64,000 bases of DNA from Unio delphinus (Eukaryota > Mollusca > Bivalvia > Unionida > Unionidae), in NCBI GenBank assembly GCA_029339505.1, contig JAQISU010000169.1, positions 5,696,001-5,760,000 of the forward strand, read 5' to 3'. This document shows, piece by piece, positions 46,263 through 57,445 of this stretch (positions are counted from its first letter, which is position 1; each line of letters opens with the position of its first letter). Position numbers and translations under genes: made by a program. The notes beneath the pieces are model-generated. The model was not told the DNA's origin. It worked only from the letters and a program-made list of their open reading frames with translations, and did not search any database.

Positions 46263-48139
46263 AAATGTGGATATTAGTAGTTGATGCACCACATTGAACT
46301 CACTGATTATAATGGAAGTATTAGATTATCCCCATGAACATAACAACTGATTAATGCAGCTAAACAACAACAACTATTTTCATGGCTGGTTACTTGCTCA
46401 ACCAGATCAAATAATAAACAGTTTTATATTTAAATGATTTAAATCTTGACTGAAAATGGACATATGAAACTCTGATGGTTCCCATAAATGTCACAGTGAT
46501 TGACAAGCTGAGATCATGTAATGACATGAAAGATGAGGAACTGAAATTAAATAATTGTATTCACTAACTCACAGGATCATTAAAACCAATAGTTTTCCTG
46601 AGCGTGTCTAAATTTCAACGCTCCTTCAAAACTCAAACGTAAGCCAGTTCAAATTTTATTATTAACTAAAATCAACTAAAACCATTAATAACTGTATTTC
46701 ACAAAATAAGTCTTACTGAAAAAGTTCATATTAATTTTCGGTATTTGATTCCTAATCCGATCTATTTACTCATTAAATTATACTCTCACACCAGCAGTTT
46801 CCAGCAGCATACCAGATTGACTGAATCTCTTGGGCCATAATCCTGGTGCAATTTCTCCCATAATCCTGGAATCATTTCTTGTAATACTCAGTGCAGAAAA
46901 TACACAACATCACATCCTTACCTGGGTCATACAGCTGTGCTTAAGCCTTTCATATGCATTTTACCAGTATGTCTTTCTTTCTTCTACTGATTTACGACTG
47001 GCTTTTCTTGTCACCATCTAATTTCTGACAATTCGATGACAGCCATGCACATTGCACAAATAGTTCTATATTTCGAACTGTCACTATACAATGAAATGAA
47101 TCCTTATCAACAAAAACATAAATGCTAAAGCTAATTATTCAGAAGAAAAAAAATGAATTATTCATTGAGTCAGTGATCACAACCTTGAATTCTTACTGGC
47201 CAATACTAGACAGATATCCAAAATCTTTCTGAAATCAGTTTATGGCCATTACACCAGGTTAGTTCCTTGCGCATGAAGAGAATGATCACCCTTATTACAT
47301 GGAATAATATCTGTCCATTTCTGCCATAGACATGTTATTGCAACTCCCAAGTGCAGGATGTTGACAAGTAATCAACTGATGCTATAAACAGATCAATTAA
47401 GCATTAAAGGGAATGGTGTCTCCCTTTTTATTGTATACCATCTCATACATCAGATGTAATGGTAACTGTTATGATAATGACCAGCAGAAACTTCCACTGC
47501 TCTAATGGGTAACTAAGTGATAGCTAGTCCCAATCACAGACCCTGGGTTAGCGTATTAGCATTAATTTCTAACTTTAATTGCTCATAAATATTTTACTTT
47601 TTATATATGTTCATGTACTACTATAATAATAACGACAGTATTGACATAAAATATGTTTCCTAATTATTAAATATTACATTTCCCAAAATTCCAGACAGAT
47701 AAAAATTTTGACATTACTCATCTACTTAAAAAAATAAAAATAGCTTCTTTTTTATCATTGCAAAGTATATAAAAATATGGATGTTTGGTACATACTTGTG
47801 TATTCTTATTTTGACCAAAAAAAATTTCTTGCTGGTTGGATAAGTAGTGTTAAAAAATTCAATTTTTATCACTCAACTGTTGCATGTGATGTGTCTGTCC
47901 GACCAGAGTTATGTGATGTTCAATGACTGGTTCGGTCATAATACTTTCAGTATATTCAATATTTGACGAATTGACGGATTTATAGACAAACCGTCAGTGT
48001 TGTTTGCTTTCACCATAAAGTGAGTAAAATTCTGGGCTCTATTTATACCGAAAACCTAAAACAATTGCACAGGCCATTCAATTTGAATCCTTCATGCTTG
48101 CTATCCTGTTGCCAAAAAACATCATGGAACTTATCAGAG
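46263..48139. other. Spacer without recognised features
   Basis: About 1.9 kb AT-rich. No supported exon or known repeat on either strand. Confidence 0.35.
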
Positions 48140-48312
48140 GCTGTTAACAGTTGATCAGGGTGCTTGTTAAAGATGTCTGTAAAGATGTTATGTGGCTGTT
48201 AACAGTTGATCAGGGTGCTTGTTAAAGATGTCTGTAAGGATGTTATGTGGCTGTTAACAGTTGATCAGGGTGCTTGTTAAAGATGTATGTAAGGATGTTA
48301 TGTGGCTGTTAT
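48140..48312. repeat. 55-bp minisatellite, 3 copies
   Basis: The unit GGCTGTTAACAGTTGATCAG continues GGTGCTTGTTAAAGATGT, then CTGTAA(A/G)GATGTTATGT. Three near-identical copies. Confidence 0.95.
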
Positions 48313-48670
48313 GTAACCTGGTAGTAACATGATATGAGAAGAAAAAAAAAAGAAAATTCTTTAAATGGGCAGCAATCATTATGTTTTATTTTTGACCAAC
48401 CTGTGTACAAACAACATGACAGTGACAGAGCAGTAGTCACAGAACTTAATTATTGTTAATGATTCTTGAGTATTGTTATTTTAAGGATAGCACTCACAGC
48501 GCCTGATTAAACTGAAATAATAATAAAAAGTGCACAGTAAGCAACTTGGCATGCCACTGTGCATACCTAAGAGCCAAGAAGTGCCTAAAGAATCAATATG
48601 ATATATTTGAAATGAAAATAATGCAACAAAATATAAATCTAGGACTATATCACTAAGTACATAAATGTAC

Positions 48671-49528
48671 TAATAAGTTGCTTCGAGTTGTGAGCTAAAA
48701 TTCGGGTTACGAGCCAGCTTCAGATACCCCACCGCTAGTTGGCGTAGCGAACGCCACAGTGAACGCATCAACATCCGCCAAGCATCCCATGTCTCACTCG
48801 TTCACTTTAAGCGGTCAGCTCGCAATGGAAGCATTAGTGTTGTGCTCGCATTGATGCTTGCAGTTATTTTGCAAAGAAGCAGATGATATGCATTGAATTA
48901 AAGAAAGAAATTATTGAAAAACATGACCAAGGTGTGCGTGTAGTCGACTTGACGAAGCAGTACGAACGTAGCACTTCCACGATCTGCACCATACTGAAGC
49001 AGAAGGAGTCAATAAAGGCTATCACTCTAGCCAAGGGCGTTAAAATAATTAATAAACAGCGGACATATCTCCATGAAAATATGGAGAAGCTGCTGATGGT
49101 GGGTTGACGGAGTAGCAGCTCGCCGGAGACACCGTGACGGAGGCTATAACCTGCGAGAAGGCACGAGCTATTTACGCTGATTTGCTGCAGGTTCTCTACC
49201 TTCCACCCAACATCACCCCTATCCTGCAGCCCATGGACCAGCAGGTGATTTTAATTTCAAGAAGCTCTTTACCAAGCACCTGTTCCGACGCGGATTTGAG
49301 GTGACGGAGAGCACAAACCTCAAACTTAGAGAGTTCTGGAAGGACCACTATAACATCAGGATATGCTTCAGAATTATCAATATTGCTGTGTTTTTTGGAG
49401 ATCCGGAACAGATGAATTGCATTCCATTTCAATTCATTTAAATGGGGAAAATGGATTTGACATACGAGTAATTTGACTTACGAGCTCCGTCACGGAACGA
49501 ATTAAACTCGTAAGTCAAGGCACCACTG
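48671..49528 (+). mobile_element. Tigger/pogo-type transposon, internally deleted, about 858 bp
   Basis: The right end reverse complements to CAGTGGTGCCTTGACTTACG, a Tigger-like terminus, followed by TA (49529-49530). The left end near 48671 is diverged (AGTTGCTTCGAGTTGTGAGC). Plus-strand coding pieces at 48883-49430 confirm the family. Higher G+C than the surroundings marks the insertion. Confidence 0.82.
48883..49432 (+). pseudogene. Tigger-like transposase remnant with catalytic core deleted
   Basis: The open piece 48883-49107 reads ELKKEIIEKHDQGVRVVDLT with KQYERSTSTICTILKQKESI, the N-terminal CENP-B/psq-type helix-turn-helix of Tigger transposases. After shifts it gives EAITCEKARAIYADL, from the second DNA-binding (HTH_Tnp_Tc5-like) region. 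It is then joined directly to QVLYLPPNITPILQPMDQQV and FKKLFTKHLFRRGFEVTEST, from the C-terminal end of the DDE domain (the PPN.T..QPMDQ motif is characteristic). The DDE core between, including the first catalytic residues, is missing. It cannot encode an active transposase. Confidence 0.85.
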
Positions 49529-49530
49529 TA

Positions 49531-50340
49531 TGTAGTATAGCTACTTCCAGCACCAAATCTGTCAATCACTGGCCCCCAAATATTTTGTGATTTTTAAATG
49601 GAGAGATAAAATTTTGTTTGTACATCCTTGTTACATGAATTTCAATTTCTACCCTAATAAAATTTTTAAACTACCATATTAAAGGAACAAGAAACAAAGA
49701 TGTATCTTTTGTTATCTTGTGTCAAATGCAAATGGCCAATACATTTTAAACAAATGTTAAGAAAATGTTTCACATGAGAATATTTGTCAATTCCTAATAT
49801 AATGCTATGAAAAAAATAAAAGAATTAAAACGTTACAAAGACAGTTATGCAAACACCTGCCTTTTGCATTCCATTCTTTAAATATCAGTTCCCAAATTAG
49901 GCAACACACTTTAGTCACCTGCAGCTACTACTGCTAACTTCCTCCGAAAGTTATGGAACAAGTAATTGTCAACTGTTATATATCATAAGCCTTAAGAAAG
50001 GAAAGACTTCGCTTCTTCCTTTCATGGAATTTCTATCTTTTGTATCAAATATGCAGAAATATATCAATTTTGGAAAGTATTACAAACACCAGAAGACTTT
50101 AGCATCTCAAGCTGGAACCAAATGAAAATTATGCTGATCAGACATCAACAGAGACCTTGAATGGTTTGTGAATTATACTCTGAAAATGAAAATGTTTATA
50201 GAAATATGGACAAAGACACAGTTACCAACTGACATACCAACAGCTGTATTCTATATATGCTTAACAAACACTGAAGCAGGCCGAGTACAATTCGATATCA
50301 ATATCCATAAGCAAATTTATGCTGTCTTATTGCTCGTCTG
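49531..50340. other. Spacer without recognised features
   Basis: AT-rich. The open stretch at 50168-50434 overlaps a SINE and has no domain. Confidence 0.35.
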
Positions 50341-50347
50341 GTCCAGG

Positions 50348-50500
50348 GACCCAAGGTGGACAAATGGTTTAAGATGCTTGCCTTTACAGATCAGTCATAT
50401 CTCACTTCTGTCCAAGTTCGAGTTTTGGGCTTGACCAACATATTTGAGATGCTTGCTAGTTTAAAAAAAATGGCATTAATCCAACAAAACCAACCCTCAT
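50348..50500 (+). mobile_element. SINE-A copy, degenerate
   Basis: Head CCAAGGTGGACAAATGGTTT with AAGATGCTTGCC, box-B-like AAGTTCGAGTTTTGG, then a shortened body and AATGGCATTAATCCAACAAA. The central part of the SINE is missing. Confidence 0.6.
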
Positions 50501-50696
50501 TAGGTCCATAGAAAAGATCTCTGAGCTAAAGTTTGTTCTCTGATTGTGATAATCGATAAACTGTCCGAATTCTGTCTCTGACCGTCATTTGACCATACAT
50601 GTACTTTTTAAATTTTACTTATTGCAAGTATGATTCCAAAATCTGCCAGTCATGAAGATGCAGCTCCATTTTATCTTTAAATAATAATCATGGATG

Positions 50697-50900
50697 TTAC
50701 CATATACACTCACTTATAAGCCTGGTCCAACTGCAAACTACATATACAACAATCTCAATGCATAATGTACAAGCAGGTCAGGGTCTATGTTGTTTAATTA
50801 GTCATTGTAAACTGCATTGGCTCAGATCTATTAGCACATTATGCAATGGCATCGAGTAACAATGTTTTCAACAACAAAATGAAAGACTATTTAGTATGTA
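50697..50900. mobile_element. MITE-M copy
   Basis: Left end TTACCATATACACTCACTTA with TAAGCCTGGTCCAACTGC, related to the TACTGTATATACTCGCGTAT end of the pogo-like element. The interior has ATGCATAATGTAC and CACATTATGCAATGGC, which fold back. The right end is diverged. Confidence 0.58.
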
Positions 50901-51465
50901 AAAATGGAGGGAAGTTAACAAAAATGCATACGCTTGCATATGGGGATCTACTGATAATGTGCATACGCATAGGAAATGGGGTGGGGGTGAAACCTTGATG
51001 ATAATTTGTACAATATGTAACCTGTTTGACTGGGTTCAGTTGGCATTTGAATGTCAGCAGACACCAGAAAACCTTTTTTGGCAGCTTTTTCTTTGATGCT
51101 GCCAGACATTCAATGTCAGTCAACTATCTGTTTTATTAAGCACATTAATACTATTAATCCTTGACAGTTTTTTTTTTGGCATGGATAAGATATAGACCAT
51201 TTTAAAGAATTCAGTCTGCTGGGGTGGGTCAAGTGTATGTACACAGTTGGCAGGTGTGAAACAATTATGCATGTGTACCGGGGGATGGGAGAGAGAGGGT
51301 TAAGCTTTGCTAGATTTTTGTGTACATCCTAAATGTATGTCCCCAATATGCTCAACCGACACCGATTTACCAGCACCTTAGACAGCAACACGTCAGAGTT
51401 AAAAGTGTATATTCTAAATTTCAAGCAAACAGCATGTGCCCTATTCAGCCATTCCATTTTATATC
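50901..51465. other. Spacer without recognised features
   Basis: Includes GC-richer patches near 50975 and 51275, but no supported gene. Confidence 0.35.
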
Positions 51466-51838
51466 TTTGAATTGTCTGAGATATTGCAGTTTGAATTGTC
51501 TGAGATATTACAGTTTGAATTGTCTGAGATATTGCAGTTTGAATTGTCTGAGATATTACAGTTTGAATTGTCTGAGATATTGCAGTTTGAATTGTCTGAG
51601 ATATTACAGTTTGAATTGTCTGAGATATTGCAGTTTGAATTGTCTGAGATATTGCAGTTTGAGATATTGCAGTTTGAATTGTCTGAGATATTGCAGTTTG
51701 AATTGTCTGAGATATTGCAGTTTGAATTGTCCGAGATATTGCAGTTTGAGATATTGCAGTTTGAATTGTCTGAGATATTGCAGTTTGAATTGTCTGAGAT
51801 ATTGCAGTTTGAATTGTCTGAGATATTGCAGTTTATAT
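51466..51838. repeat. 24-bp minisatellite with 15-bp variants, about 15 copies
   Basis: The unit TTTGAATTGTCTGAGATATT continues GCAG (24 bp). Some copies have ACAG, and two lack GAATTGTCT-type sequence (15-bp units). Because 24 and 15 are multiples of three and the unit has no stop in several frames, long artefact open frames appear on both strands (for instance 51320-51889). Confidence 0.97.
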
Positions 51839-52379
51839 AACACTTTTCAGACTTGTATTTTAAAGACTTTATTCCGTTTTGCTTTTTAATCCTTTATTTG
51901 GTATGCCTTATATGAAGTTTTAACATAATTTCATCTATCTTTTACTTTGTTGTAGTACATGTTTACATATATTTAATTCTTACATTTTAATACGCACAAT
52001 GTTACCTGTATTGTGCTAATGTGTTGTTAAATTTTTATACGTTATGCATCCAACTGGTTGAACATCATACAGATTAAATTTGGTCTAGCTGATTTACTTC
52101 ATTAAAATTTACATTTAACTCCATGGATGACATGATATGTACTTTCAATTAAGACTTGTGCATAATCTCAAGTCAACTGTACAGGGACCTTGTAGCATGT
52201 TTGTACAGGTGTATTTGCAAGTGCAGCCTCAACAGAATCTGCACTTAGTCATACAAATCAATTTCACATAGAAATCAATTTCAGACAGTAACACTGTCTC
52301 AAAAATTTCATCCAATCGAAGAACTTCCTGCCCATGTAGTTGACATTAGCATTCATTTACCTTCATTAACATATATACA
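51839..52379. other. Spacer without recognised features
   Basis: AT-rich; no supported gene. Confidence 0.35.
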
Positions 52380-52575
52380 CACTAATAAGAAAAGTCCAAA
52401 TGCAAAATGTACTGACCTGACATTGCATAATGTGAAGGCAGATCTGGGTCTATGTTAGGAGTAAACAGTGGGACAAACAAACGAGACCCTGATGTGCAAG
52501 CACATTATGCTATGGCAGATCATGATTTTTTGTTTATAGTTTGATTTGACCTAAAAGTATTTATGGTACATATAC
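52380..52575. mobile_element. MITE-M copy
   Basis: Core TGCATAATGTGAAGGCAGAT, CTGGGTCTATGTT and CACATTATGCTATGGCAGAT. Ends ATATACACACTAATAAGAAA and TAAAAGTATTTATGGTACAT are diverged mirror images. Confidence 0.58.
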
Positions 52576-53099
52576 TTGCATGCAAAGCCCCATCCCCATT
52601 CTTATACAGTGACAAACATAATCAAACCTGCCAATTGTATTCCACCATGAGAAAGGGCAAAACTGGTCTTTCTACAAAGGTGAAATCTGTACACAAGTTA
52701 ACTTCTTAATTTTTTAAAAAATACATACTATATACTGAATAACAAACATTATATTTATTACTTTATTAAGATTGTTTTTACAGGGTTCATACTCAACTAT
52801 GACTGATAAATTCAAAGACTTTTCCCAAACTTTCAAAGACCACAAACAGAGATTTCCAAGACCTATTTTTGCTAACATTGTGTATACAGGTTATAAGAGA
52901 AAACAACGAATGCCAAATACCACAATATTTTTTACTGATTAAAGTCAAACTATACTTAATTGCCTAAAATTGCATTATAATGATCTAGAAAATAGGTTAA
53001 CATTTGTTGTTTTTTTCTCCAGAAATATGTAACATACGTGTCAGATTTAATACAACATAAATTGTTCTCTTAAAAGACATCAGCACTGCTTTAAATGCA

Positions 53100-53889
53100 T
53101 TATTTTATTTGCTTTTTTTTCTCTTCAATCATTTTGGAAAGAGATGCCACCACTGTCATCTTTTCCTCTGCTCTTCTCCTAAGAGCATTTGACTCTGTGA
53201 CAAGCACAATGAGTCCTTTTAATTCTGCCTCTTCTGCTTTCTGTACAGAGGAAGCATGTAGGCTGGCAATGTCAGCGTCAAGACGCAGCTTTTTGGCTTT
53301 AAGTTCTTCCACTTCATCCAAGGCCAACTCCCGTTTCTTTCCTTTTGGGTTTTTCTTCTCATCCTTCTCCTCTGCTTTCTTCTTATCCAGATAGGCATGG
53401 TACTTATGTCTTGCAGAGGAGGCATATGTCATCATTTCATTGCTAATGATGATTTCCAAAGGTCCACCAGCTTTTCTCATTGTGTCAATGATTAACCTTT
53501 GAGCTCTGAGGCTTTCTCTGCTGAGGTTCTCAACAGATACCTGTTTGTTGATAGAAAATCCTCTCTCTTGCCTGCCCATGTGATAACAACATTTTCTGGA
53601 GAACATTCCAAAGTTCAACATATTCATTTCTTTTGGAAAGGACAGAATAAAACACTTCATCAAGTCTGTCATCTGTTCTACTGAAGCATTTCAATGGATG
53701 ATTGTCCGATTGGATAACTTCATCCACTAATTTTCCGTACTGAGTTAATATTAAATCACATCGGGACTCTACTTCTCTTCCTGCCTCACACATAATTTTT
53801 AGGACCCTACGAAGTTTTGTTTCTCCCTTTTCCTTGTCTGATCCTGATTGCATAAGTCCAGGGTCAGCCCAGGACATGTTTTTCCCCAT
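53100..53889 (-). pseudogene. hAT-like transposase C-terminal region with a frameshift
   Basis: The minus-strand frame from 53889 reads MGKNMSWADPGLMQSG, then a charged helical segment, then ELWNVLQKMLLSHGQA. At about 53565-53575 the frame slips and continues as ERGFSINKQVSVENLSRESL, then RAQRLIIDTMRKAGG, a Lys/Glu-rich linker (KKKAEEKDEKKNPKGKKREL) and a coiled-coil-like tail (EVEELKAKKLRLDADIASLH) to the stop near 53100. LSHGQA plus ERGFSINKQ corresponds to the hAT dimerisation block (SNASVERxFS). A single frameshift breaks it; otherwise the tail is intact. The upstream catalytic part is missing. Confidence 0.8.
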
Positions 53890-54390
53890 TTGTAATAAAC
53901 ATCTTTAAATTTAGTAATATTTCACGCACTTCAAAGTACTGGACAAAACAGGTTCTATATATAGCAACCTGTTTGTTTCGTTGAGGCTTTTTTTATAATT
54001 TTTTTTTTTTTTTTTTTTTTACTCGCAATTCAAGAACAAGAACTCTTGTTTAACTCTAATATAGTGTACGCATGCGCAGTTTGAAACTGTTTATCCGTGA
54101 ATTTAATTTATTACAATGGATGTTTTTGTATTAAATCAAGGAATATTGTTATGTAGAACAAATTTTTCGAAAATGATTTTTGTTCCTCAAACGTGTTAAA
54201 TAAACCGACGGTAGAAGTAAATTTAAACAGGCCCTCTTTTGCTATATCTCCCAAATCATCAAACTAAACGATCTTATTTTATACCCGACGAGTAATGAAT
54301 TACCATTATTTTTCCAAAAACTACCAATTGCTTATACTTCTGCATCTTTGTTCCACTAAATGAACATGTAGTTACTAATTTGCAACCTAC

Positions 54391-54563
54391 CTTTGGCATG
54401 ACTTGTAAGGGCTCCTTCTCCCATTGGCCATTGAAGCCAAGTTGATCGTCTTTTTACACAGCGTACAAAACGCCTTTCGTTTGCATAACTTATTCTTTTG
54501 CAGCCATTCCTTGTACTTCTCTTGTTCAAGCCAGATATCGTTGAAAGAGCAAAGACCTGGCAT
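54391..54563 (-). pseudogene. N-terminal zinc-finger exon of the hAT-like element
   Basis: An ATG at 54563 opens MPGLCSFNDIWLEQEKYKEW, then LQKNKLCKRKAFCTLCKKTI and NLASMANG. A one-base shift restores GEGALTSHAKG. The C-x2-C...H pattern is a BED-like finger; the domain would normally end with a second His a few residues later. A donor-like AAAG followed by GTAGGT lies at 54390-54385, so this was probably a spliced 5' exon. The shift makes the present copy non-coding. Confidence 0.7.
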
Positions 54564-54716
54564 TTTTAAACACTGAACTTGCAGACGATGTAAATCGAAT
54601 GAAGAAATTTTGAATTCTCGAGCGTATAACTTTCGCGAACTTTCTACGTAGAATTAGTGTAATTAACATTTTGATTGGCTAAAACTGATGGACTCGTCCA
54701 GTCAAATTGAACTATT

Positions 54717-55001
54717 CGTCAAACGAAAGAAGCCAGGAAAACCAGCTGCATCCGAAGCTAACGACCTTGGGCAATTTTATTAGTGACTTCCTTTGATGAA
54801 GTGTGTAGCGGCACCGTATTGCTTTGATGAAGAGTGCATGCGTGATTGAAGTCGCCGCCGCAGCATACTTTGGATGGCCAAACAAAACAAAGCCTCTTTT
54901 GTTATTGCGGCGGCAATAAACTGAACGGGTCATAAAAAGAAAGAAACCAGGATAACTAGATTACATCTGAATCTAACAACCTCGGATAATTTTATTTGTG
55001 A
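54717..55001. repeat. Diverged direct duplication inside the hAT-like element
   Basis: GAAAGAAGCCAGGAAAACCA, GCTAACGACCTTGGGCAATT and TTATTAGTGAC (from 54725) are echoed by GAAAGAAACCAGGATAACTA, TCTAACAACCTCGGATAATT and TTATTTGTGAT (from 54938), about 213 bp apart. Confidence 0.75.
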
Positions 55002-55327
55002 TTCTGGAAAGAAATTATTTTTTGGGGGGTTTATTTCAATTTTCAAAGACTTTCAAAGACCTCAGGGTAATATGCTCGATTTTCACAAACTTTCAAGGCC
55101 TTGAAAACGCTACCTCATTTTTCCCAAACTTTCAAAGACCTTCAAAGACCGTACGAACCCTGTTTTATGTTTCACTGTTCATCAAAATCACACCTTTATT
55201 GACTTTACAAACAAAAGTTTTAAATAGAGACAACTTTAATTCACAGGCAAATAAACAAAGATATTAAACTATAATGATCACACCGTCATAAAAAGTTGAC
55301 TTTCATTTCTGGTGTAATAACAAGACT

Positions 55328-55753
55328 TGTTTGTTTGTTTGATTAGGATTTTTAACGTAGCTTTAACAATTTTTCAGTCATATCGCTACGATGTCTGCAG
55401 TGAGGCAGTTTATAGTGATGTCAAGCACTGAGACATCATGCCGCAGTCATGTAGCATGATGTCTCTTTTTTTTTTCAGTCATATCGCTACGATGTCTGCA
55501 GTGAGGCAGTTTATAGTGATGTCAAGCACTGAGACATCATGCCGCAGACATGTAGCATGATGTCTCACCCAGTCACATTATCCTGACACCAGGCCGACCA
55601 GTCCTAACACTAACCTCTTAATGCTGAGCGTCAAGCGAGGCAGCTGTTAGTACCATTTTTGTAAGTCTTTGGTATGACTCGGCCGGGGATCGAACCGACG
55701 ACCTCCCGCTTCCGGGGAGGACGCTCTAACCACTAGGCCACCGGAGCGGTTAA
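55328..55753 (-). mobile_element. SINE-B copy, young, with an internal 101-bp duplication
   Basis: Flanked by a perfect 13-bp target duplication TAATAACAAGACT (55315-55327 and 55754-55766). The head at the right end reads, in reverse complement, GGTGGCCTAGTGGTTAGAGC (box A) and GTCGGTTCGATCCCCGG (box B). The body segment from CAGTCATATCGCTACGATGT to GTAGCATGATGTCTC is present twice in tandem (starts 55375 and 55476). The 3' end at the left is TTAACGTAGCTTTAACA with a TTTG tail. Confidence 0.92.
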
Positions 55754-55766
55754 TAATAACAAGACT

Positions 55767-56369
55767 ACTTTTCTGACTATTCAGCAAATTTATAGAGTTG
55801 ACCCTTATGATAAGAACTGCCTTGGTTTTGAATCAGAATGACACCTTCAGTGCAATGTCAGCATGAATAGAGAATTGAATACAAACAAGCAAGTTAAGAA
55901 ATGTCTACACAGGAGAGGCCTTTGTCTTGACTAAGCTTTCGAGGTGAAGAAAAAATTTAATATGCACTGAGGTCACTATAAATTAGTGCCAGTGGCTGCT
56001 TAACACATTACTGCTGACCACAGAAGGCAGGTGACCATTATAACTGAACATTTACATAGGAAATTTGCCAGAGAAATTCATATGGCCTTTGTGAATAGAT
56101 GACCATTGAGTAAAAGTGAATCTTAGGTCAGGTCTGACTACACATTTCATTATCTGAAACATGTTAGTGATAAACTAGCTACAAGTTCTTCATTTTAGAT
56201 TATATAATAATTTTTATTCATTCTTTCTGCACAAAACAATACTGGTTTCTGCTACTAAACGATTTGATGATATTTTAAATATAATTTTGAAGAACTTTTA
56301 TTTATGTAAACTAGAGACAAGTCAGGAAGAACAGAAGTCCAGTGAAGAGACACATGCTCTACTGACTGA
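55767..56369. other. Spacer without recognised features
   Basis: AT-rich; no supported gene or repeat. Confidence 0.35.
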
Positions 56370-57089
56370 AAAGAATCTTGGAAAGACTTTCTCTCCTTTT
56401 AACTGTGGAGTACTGAAACCATCTTTGATATACTTTAGTCATAGCAAGATTTTCAAATTAACTGCTATGGTAGACATGTTGGATGTCAACTTGGTACCAC
56501 TATCATTCAGGAACAACAACATAAGAAGTCTGGTGGAAACCACATATTGACATGACTTTTTGTTTTCGAGGAGCAACAATAGCAAGATTTTCAAAATGGA
56601 TGCAAATGTGGCCATATTTGATATCAGACTTGCACCAGTTTTATTTAGTACCATAGATAGACATTATAATCAATCTTTTGGTAGAGCACAATTTCAATAT
56701 GACAAGCAATCAAGGAAAAGTAGTGATAACAAGATTTTAATGAAGGTCATTGATTGCTGTCATATTTCAAGTTGGATCAGCACCATTTATGACCAACTAG
56801 ACTTCAAAAGACGTCTTTCAGTGAAAACTCAATCCTGATATGGCAATTCATTCTTGGGAAACTGATCACAAGAAGTTCAAGATGGACATGGTGACAGGCA
56901 CACTGAATGTCTTAATGTCACCATTAAGACCAACCAGTCATAATAAGTTGTTTAGTAAAAACCCAAAGTTGATATGACCATCAATTCAGGAGGAGTAGTA
57001 GTGATTAATATCAATTTCATTTTGGACCCACTATACATCATAAGAAGTCATCAAGTGAAAACCCTGATGCAATGTTATTTTATACTCAA
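56370..57089. repeat. R1 dispersed periodic repeat array
   Basis: R1 start blocks at about 56449 (GCAAGATTTTCAAATTAACT), 56583 (GCAAGATTTTCAAAATGGAT), 56730 (ACAAGATTTTAATGAAGG) and 56873 (AGTTCAAGATGGACATGG), a spacing of 134-147 bp, with GATATGAC(T/C), CACCATTTATGACCAACTAG and GTGAAAACTCAATCCTGATA blocks between. Confidence 0.7.
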
Positions 57090-57332
57090 GTTGCCCCTAG
57101 TGGTCTAGTGGTCTAAAGCGCTCACCGTTATGGATCACTGCCATATCACCTCTGTCTGTGTGGGTTTGAGTCTCACTAATGTGGGTATGTGAGAAAGCTT
57201 GTCGGTAGCTTCTCGTGGGTCGGCGGTTCTTTACGGGGTTTTCCTGGGTTCTTCCTCCACCATTAATACTGGCCACTATATATAGCCTATCTTGTGCTGA
57301 AAAATGGCGTTAAACCCTACAACAACAACTTG
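57090..57332 (+). mobile_element. SINE-A copy, full length, inside R1
   Basis: Head TGCCCCTAGTGGTCTAGTGG with TCTAAAGCGCTCACC, box B GGGTTTGAGTCTC, end GGCGTTAAACCCTACAACAA. TACTCAAG is found on both sides (about 57074 and 57333), likely the target duplication. R1 motifs resume after it. Confidence 0.88.
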
Positions 57333-57440
57333 TTACTCAAGAGGATATCCCATGATAACATTTTCAAGATGGCCACTGGCAGCATTATCAGATCACCTTT
57401 TCATTTAGGACCTACAAGGCATCATAATAAGACCTTTACT
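57333..57440. repeat. R1 fragment between two SINEs
   Basis: AACATTTTCAAGATGGCCAC, TTTTCATTTAGGACCTACAA and GGCATCATAATAAGACC are R1 blocks. Confidence 0.6.
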
Positions 57441-57445
57441 ATTGT

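Larger units (their letters stand above)
52781..55162 (-). mobile_element. hAT-like DNA transposon, 2382 bp, with TTTTA target duplications
   Basis: Terminal inverted repeats: left CAGGGTTCATACTCAACTAT, right (reverse complement) CAGGGTTCGTACGGTCTTTG; both ends then carry several TTCAAAGAC(C/T) subrepeats. The element is flanked by TTTTA on both sides (52776-52780 and 55163-55167), a 5-bp target duplication. Two minus-strand coding regions, an N-terminal zinc finger (54391-54563) and a C-terminal hAT-like region (53100-53889), are separated by about 500 bp of non-coding sequence. CAGGG ends and the SxxxERGFS-like motif support hAT; most hAT elements make 8-bp duplications, so the 5-bp length points to a 5-bp-TSD hAT lineage or a related group. 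Confidence 0.88.

Noticed and set aside
51320..51889. 189-codon open frame as a repetitive protein gene
   Set aside because: The openness is a consequence of the 24-bp minisatellite; several other frames on both strands are equally open.
53100..53889. Host gene encoding a coiled-coil protein
   Set aside because: It lies inside inverted repeats with TTTTA flanks, has a frameshift, and carries the hAT dimerisation-like block, so it is transposon sequence.
55670..55753. Functional tRNA gene
   Set aside because: Box A and box B are present, but acceptor pairing is poor and the segment is the head of a SINE with a 13-bp target duplication around the whole element.
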